Shown: positions 62,174 through 64,000 of the stretch, one piece after another
Layout: each line of letters begins with the position of its first letter
Position numbering within the stretch: position 1 is the first letter of the stretch
NCBI RefSeq assembly: GCF_002646595.1
Contig: NZ_PDUD01000038.1
Coordinates: forward strand, 1-64,000
DNA from: Flavilitoribacter nigricans DSM 23189 = NBRC 102662
Lineage (GTDB): Bacteria; Bacteroidota; Bacteroidia; Chitinophagales; Saprospiraceae
Length of the DNA stretch: 64,000 nt
Reading direction: 5' to 3'
The notes under the pieces: generated by a model
What the model saw: the letters and a program-made list of their open reading frames with translations, nothing else
Told to the model about the DNA's origin: nothing
The model's database searches: none
Translations under genes and position numbers: made by a program

Positions 62174-64000
62174 CTAATCGATGAGCATAAAACTTTCCCC
62201 ACCGAAATCCCGATTATGCCAGGCAAAGCGGATGGCCTCCTTTCGCTGGATCAATCCCAGGATAACCATCCCGCCGGGTTTGTAGCGGAATGTTTCGTAA
62301 ACATTTAAGCCGATCCAGGATCTCGAATGTTTAATTTCCGCCATTTGTAATAACTCATATCGTTTGTCCGGCAGGCGCTCCAGCAGGTAATCAAAATTTT
62401 TCCAGAATGCCCGCATTTCCAGATAATTCTCGGGCTGGTAATCTTCCATAGCGGCTTCCAAAAGCAAATCATTTGGAAGCTGCTCCAAACGTTGTCGGAT
62501 CTCGCTGGCTCTCTTGATCACCTCCAATTCCAGCACCCCGTCTCCCGCTTTGGATCGTACCAGAGGATCCAGTTCGAGATTGTCGTACAATTCCCGCATC
62601 AGCGGAATGAAACGCTCATCCTGATAAGCCGGTAAAACACTGATAATGGCGCGTTGGGTGATCGGCTTTCCCTGGGGCAGTTCCCGCACCAGCCAGTCGA
62701 GCGCCCGCTCTTCCGGAGTACGCTGCAAAACCCGGCAAAGGGTCAGCAGGGCAACTTCCCGCAGACCGCTGCTATTTGAAGTCCGGAAGGTCAACAGCCT
62801 GGGTATTACCTCCGGAATGGCATGATCATCAGCCAAATCAGCGATGGTTTCCAGCGCCTCGATCTTCAGAAAAGGATCCAAACTTTCCAGCGCATCCAGC
62901 ACCAGTGGTACCAGCGCTTTTATGTTGATGGCCCGGATCAGGTCCAGGTAAGGTGCTTTATTGACGGGCGATAGCGTTTTCCATTCCTCTTTTAATTGGG
63001 TCAGTACCAATCCCGGTGGCAAACGTCTCATTATTTTTCCCAGATCCTTTTGCCACGCCTGATCCGGACCGGTAGCTTCCAGGCGGCGGAACAAACCCAA
63101 ACATTCCGCTACGGTCAATTGACTCTCCAATGCTTCAAAGCTGCTGTAGGCGCTTAATGTCTGCTTTAGCAAGTCCGGATCCCCTTCCGAGCGAATTATA
63201 TTTTCCAGCGTTTTTGCTATCTGCAGGTGCGGCTCACCGAGCAGTCTCAACCCCCAGAAAGCGACATAGTGAATCTCACTATTGCTTTGTTGGAGTTCCC
63301 GGTATAAGATCGGCTTCACAGCAGCGGATGGGTTATTGATCATGTTGATCAACAACTTTTTACACTTCATCGGAGACATCACTCCTTTATAGGCATGGTA
63401 ATACGCAACCAGGTCATCGGTTCGGCCCTGCAGGTCCAGCTGTTGGATCTTTTCCAGGATCAGCTCGTGTAATCTACTTTCTTTGGGTAACGCTAGCTGA
63501 TCCATCAGATAATCCCGGGCCGTAGTCGTACCTAAATTAGCCAGGAGTTCGATAATGATGGCAGGCTCCCCGTGATCATTATCACGCTTTAGCAGTCCAA
63601 AGAATAAGGGTTCCAAAAAAGAAAAAGGGTAATGGATCAGTCGGTTGAGCACATGGGACAGGTCTCCAGTACCGAACAACAATTGTTCCAGCAACTGGAA
63701 TACCGGATGGGCGGGGTCTTCTTCCTCCAACCGGTACAATCCCAAAGCTACCGGACAGCTCACGTAATCGGAGTGATCGGGAAAACTCCGCGTTTCGAGC
63801 AAAGTACGCCAAACGGAACTGATCCATTTTCGGTAATCGAGCTGCGATGCATCCACCGGATAATACCCCAGGGCGATCATGGGGAGCATATATTTTAAAC
63901 GTATGATCTCAAATGCTTCCCGGGTTTGAATGGATTCTTCCTGTCTTTTTCCCATTATCAACAGGCGGGCGGATTCCGGCAACTCAAAAAAATGATTCTT
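62174..64000 (-). CDS. HEAT-repeat protein 4, N-terminus beyond window
   Basis: The frame is open to the right edge. The sequence there reads KNHFFELPESARLLIM, aligning with the shared module of HEAT 1 and 3 (CHFLQLPEVAQRLI; CTFLDLPPVAQQLM), so the gene starts outside the window and the TTG at 63982 is not its start. At least 609 residues, with HEAT repeats across most of the length (YLDLIRAINIKALVPLVLDA; DPFLKIEALETIADLADDHA) and no membrane helix. The C-terminal ~80 residues (WIGLNVYETFRYKPGGMVIL) look beta-rich and differ from the other three. It is the most upstream visible gene of the cluster. Confidence 0.82.
   Translation of the reverse strand, partial: KNHFFELPESARLLIMGKRQEESIQTREAFEIIRLKYMLPMIALGYYPVDASQLDYRKWISSVWRTLLETRSFPDHSDYVSCPVALGLYRLEEEDPAHPVFQLLEQLLFGTGDLSHVLNRLIHYPFSFLEPLFFGLLKRDNDHGEPAIIIELLANLGTTTARDYLMDQLALPKESRLHELILEKIQQLDLQGRTDDLVAYYHAYKGVMSPMKCKKLLINMINNPSAAVKPILYRELQQSNSEIHYVAFWGLRLLGEPHLQIAKTLENIIRSEGDPDLLKQTLSAYSSFEALESQLTVAECLGLFRRLEATGPDQAWQKDLGKIMRRLPPGLVLTQLKEEWKTLSPVNKAPYLDLIRAINIKALVPLVLDALESLDPFLKIEALETIADLADDHAIPEVIPRLLTFRTSNSSGLREVALLTLCRVLQRTPEERALDWLVRELPQGKPITQRAIISVLPAYQDERFIPLMRELYDNLELDPLVRSKAGDGVLELEVIKRASEIRQRLEQLPNDLLLEAAMEDYQPENYLEMRAFWKNFDYLLERLPDKRYELLQMAEIKHSRSWIGLNVYETFRYKPGGMVILGLIQRKEAIRFAWHNRDFGGESFMLID

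Noticed and set aside
63982-64000. TTG at 63982 as the start of the fourth HEAT protein
   Set aside because: The frame continues to the window edge and aligns with the N-terminal module of its paralogues.

Overview
The window looks like chromosomal DNA of a marine or environmental member of the Bacteroidota, most likely of the Saprospiria (Lewinella-like). That placement is inference. It rests on several type IX secretion (T9SS) C-terminal sorting domains, a giant HYR/Ig-like surface protein, a 7TMR-DISM hybrid sensor ending in an AraC domain, promoters of the TAnnTTTG type, little sign of Shine-Dalgarno sequences, several formylglycine sulfatases, and small GG-motif peptides. No rRNA, tRNA, CRISPR array, phage or intact insertion sequence was seen.

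Layout. 1-5344 (-): 3'-truncated giant secreted HYR/Ig-like protein. 5700-10767 (-): two very small peptide genes with their own terminators, then two ~520-residue helical-repeat proteins. 11020-15606 (+): leucine biosynthesis leuA, leuC, leuD, leuB. 15777-17752 (+): TRAP solute-binding protein and a DJ-1/PfpI protein, then a 161-bp MITE-like element. 18052-22476 (+): two exported amidohydrolase-like proteins. 22564-27217 (-): lipoprotein sulfatase, TRAP permease subunits DctQ and DctM, and an alpha/beta hydrolase with an extra N-terminal domain. 27696-30570 (+): fumarase and a T9SS beta-propeller protein. 30762-35721 (+): two paralogous M43 metalloproteases with T9SS signals, facing an anti-sigma-like protein and an ECF sigma factor (-). 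37630-39380: a 54-aa GG peptide (+) convergent with a third helical-repeat protein (-). 39557-43199 (+): hybrid sensor/AraC protein and a stand-alone LytTR regulator preceded by 21-bp-spaced direct repeats. 43668-47870 (-): sulfatase, CocE/NonD hydrolase and an SRPBCC protein. 48261-50348 (+): two ferritin-like stress proteins and a methyltransferase. 50458-51021 (-): PfpI-like protein.

The most striking region is 51334-64000 (-). Four tandem, strongly diverged HEAT-repeat paralogues share an N-terminal module. They precede a MoxR-type AAA+ ATPase and a protein joining a HExxH metallopeptidase-like domain to a C-terminal VWA/MIDAS domain. A sulfatase and an FAD oxidoreductase follow and overlap each other. 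Gaps from the second HEAT gene onward are 55 bp or less, so co-transcription is likely. This looks like a MoxR-VWA machine with a set of membrane-anchored and soluble HEAT adaptors. Its function is unknown and its upstream end lies outside the window.

A second candidate system is the recurrence, at two loci, of very small peptide genes beside ~500-residue helical-repeat proteins. The remaining genes are ordinary metabolism, polymer degradation and stress functions.
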